A stretch of 33,753 nucleotides of DNA from an uncultured Actinotalea sp. (lineage in GTDB: Bacteria > Actinomycetota > Actinomycetes > Actinomycetales > Cellulomonadaceae): contig NZ_CAMPHH010000004.1 in NCBI RefSeq assembly GCF_946885855.1, positions 1-33,753 on the forward strand, given 5' to 3'. Under the pieces are notes generated by a model. It made no database searches. It was not told the DNA's origin and was given only the letters and a program-made list of their open reading frames with translations. Position 1 is the stretch's first letter. Each line of letters begins with the position of its first letter. Positions 32,671 through 33,753 of this stretch are shown piece by piece. Made by a program: the position numbers and the translations under genes.

Positions 32671-32700
32671 CGGACCGGTACCCGCCGGGCGAGCGCCGAG

Positions 32701-33573
32701 TCAGCCGGCCTCGGGCTCCACGGGGAGCCACAGCTCGCCGTCGGCGGTCCCGTCCGGGAGGACCTCGGCGCGGAGGATCTCCGGCCCCGGGCGCGTGCGC
32801 CACGGGTTCGCGGGGAACCACTCGGCGTAGGCGGCGCGCCACAGCTCCTGCAGGCTCTGCGGCGCGGGCCCGCCGCTGGTGGTCAGGACGAGCCAGGTCC
32901 CGGCGGGCACCTCGAGCGCGTCGAGGCCCGATGGCGCCGCGGCCGAGGTGACGGCCGCCTGCCAGTAGTCCAGCTCCGAGCCCTCCTGCCGGGCGTCGTC
33001 GATCCCGTCCGTGACGGACACGACCCCGGCGGGCTCCTGGTCGGACAGCGCGGCGATCCGTGTGGTGACCGCCGGGTCGACGCCGCGGACGAACGTCTCG
33101 ATGGCGTCGTTGGCGCCGGTGTGGACGAGTGGGACGCGCGCCCGGACGCCGACGACCCGGAACGCGTCCTTCTCGACGAGGCGGTACTGCATGGTGGTGC
33201 TCCCTTCGACGGTGAGGTGGAAGGAGACCCGTGGCTGGGAGACCAGCGGCGGCCGCTCCCGCCGTGCCGCGCCGGCGCTGACGCCGTGGACGGCACGGAA
33301 CGCGCGGTTGAACGCCTCGGTCGACCCGTAGCCGTGCCGCACGGCGACGTCCAGCAGCGACGGCGTGCCGGCGAGGACGTCCGCGGCCGCGAGCGTCATG
33401 CGCCGACGCCGCACGTACTCGCCGATCGGCATGCCCGCGAGCGAGGAGAACGTCCGCCGGAAGTGATGCTCGCTGGTCCCTGCCCGCCGGCTCACCGCGA
33501 CGACGTCGACCGGCGCGCCCTCACGGACGGCCTGCTCGACGACGTCGAGCGCCGCGTTGAACCCCTCCAGCAC
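32701..33573 (-). CDS. AraC-family regulator with C-terminal GyrI-like effector-binding domain
   Basis: A 290-residue regulator. The AraC DNA-binding domain is at the N-terminus (residues about 8-110: VDVVAVSRRAGTSEHHFRRT, FSSLAGMPIGEYVRRRRMTL, LLDVAVRHGYGSTEAFNRAF, RAVHGVSAG). A GyrI-like/BmrR-type effector-binding domain follows (about 130-290: YRLVEKDAFRVVGVRARVPL, YWQAAVTSAAAPSGLDALEV, PAGTWLVLTTSGGPAP, ELWLPVE). The combination, as in Rob and similar regulators, senses hydrophobic small molecules. GTG 33573 is fixed by AAGGAG 5 nt upstream; the open frame extends to 33717 without family similarity. The 180 bp upstream hold a TGTGCACA palindrome at 33711-33718 and no evident gene. Confidence 0.9.
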   Translation of the reverse strand: MLEGFNAALDVVEQAVREGAPVDVVAVSRRAGTSEHHFRRTFSSLAGMPIGEYVRRRRMTLAAADVLAGTPSLLDVAVRHGYGSTEAFNRAFRAVHGVSAGAARRERPPLVSQPRVSFHLTVEGSTTMQYRLVEKDAFRVVGVRARVPLVHTGANDAIETFVRGVDPAVTTRIAALSDQEPAGVVSVTDGIDDARQEGSELDYWQAAVTSAAAPSGLDALEVPAGTWLVLTTSGGPAPQSLQELWRAAYAEWFPANPWRTRPGPEILRAEVLPDGTADGELWLPVEPEAG

Positions 33574-33753
33574 GGTGGCTCCTTCCTGGTGTGCTCCCAG
33601 GGTGGTGCGGGACGGCGGCCCGCCGCCCGACCGAGCCGGTGCCGGTCCGGTCGGGTGGTGCCCCGTTCCGTCGCGCCGCGCCGTCGTCGGCCGAAGCCTT
33701 TCGTGCGAGATGTGCACAGAACGCTTCGCCGGACGGGCCGGGACGGAGCGGCG

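Overview
This is high-GC actinobacterial DNA. The strong G/C bias in third codon positions, many GTG starts, -10 hexamers placed 6-7 nt before start codons (leaderless mRNAs), an F420-type nitroreductase-fold protein and HelR all point that way. A secreted GH10 xylanase, a GH120 beta-xylosidase, a secreted nuclease and a secreted M64 peptidase suggest a biomass-degrading soil actinomycete of the Cellulomonas/Cellulosimicrobium/Promicromonospora kind. The genus is an inference; there is no rRNA, tRNA, CRISPR array or recognisable IS element in the window.

Layout. 1-1085: two damaged genes facing each other, an alpha/beta hydrolase whose 5' half is absent and a SnoaL/NTF2-like gene missing its N-terminal part, with a strong terminator between them. 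1086-2530: first copy of a three-gene module made of an Atu4866-domain protein, a divergent XRE regulator, and a 42-codon leftover of an amidohydrolase. 2575-6127: a methyltransferase, a fusion of a degenerate alpha/beta hydrolase with a class III cyclase, and a lipoprotein M64 metallopeptidase. 6128-9566: a structured leader and a large secreted ExeM/NucH-type nuclease. 9603-10324: a Phd/VapC-type toxin-antitoxin pair with a 31-bp perfect palindromic operator. 10666-12819: a SNF2-family helicase. 12841-15503: second, intact copy of the Atu4866/XRE/amidohydrolase module, in the same orientation and 11.76 kb from the first.

15661-18012: small enzymes (VOC, methyltransferase, ABM monooxygenase, DUF385 protein). 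18135-19472: secreted GH10 xylanase with its own AT-rich promoter and a strong terminator. 19592-21771: NatAB-like ABC exporter. 21914-23526: methyltransferase and SDR. 23567-28487: a translationally coupled operon encoding GH120 beta-xylosidase, YagE-type aldolase and YjhG/YagF-type dehydratase, divergent from a LacI regulator (28671-29714), with GAAA-N3-TTTC operators in between. 29732-32612: helR and a divergent PPOX-fold gene, separated by a rifamycin-associated-element-like palindrome and a second elaborate dyad. 32701-33573: AraC/GyrI-type regulator.

How the parts fit. The xylanase cuts xylan outside the cell. The GH120 enzyme has no signal peptide and should cleave imported xylo-oligosaccharides inside it. 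YjhG and YagE would then convert D-xylonate through 2-keto-3-deoxy-xylonate to pyruvate and glycolaldehyde (Dahms-type oxidative route). No clear xylose dehydrogenase is present, so either it lies elsewhere or the operon deals with xylonate-ended oligosaccharides. The points most worth following up are the duplicated Atu4866/XRE/amidohydrolase module with its shared 21-bp operator, the cyclase fused to a hydrolase domain that has lost all three triad residues, the GH120-YagE-YjhG operon, and helR with its RAE-like site.
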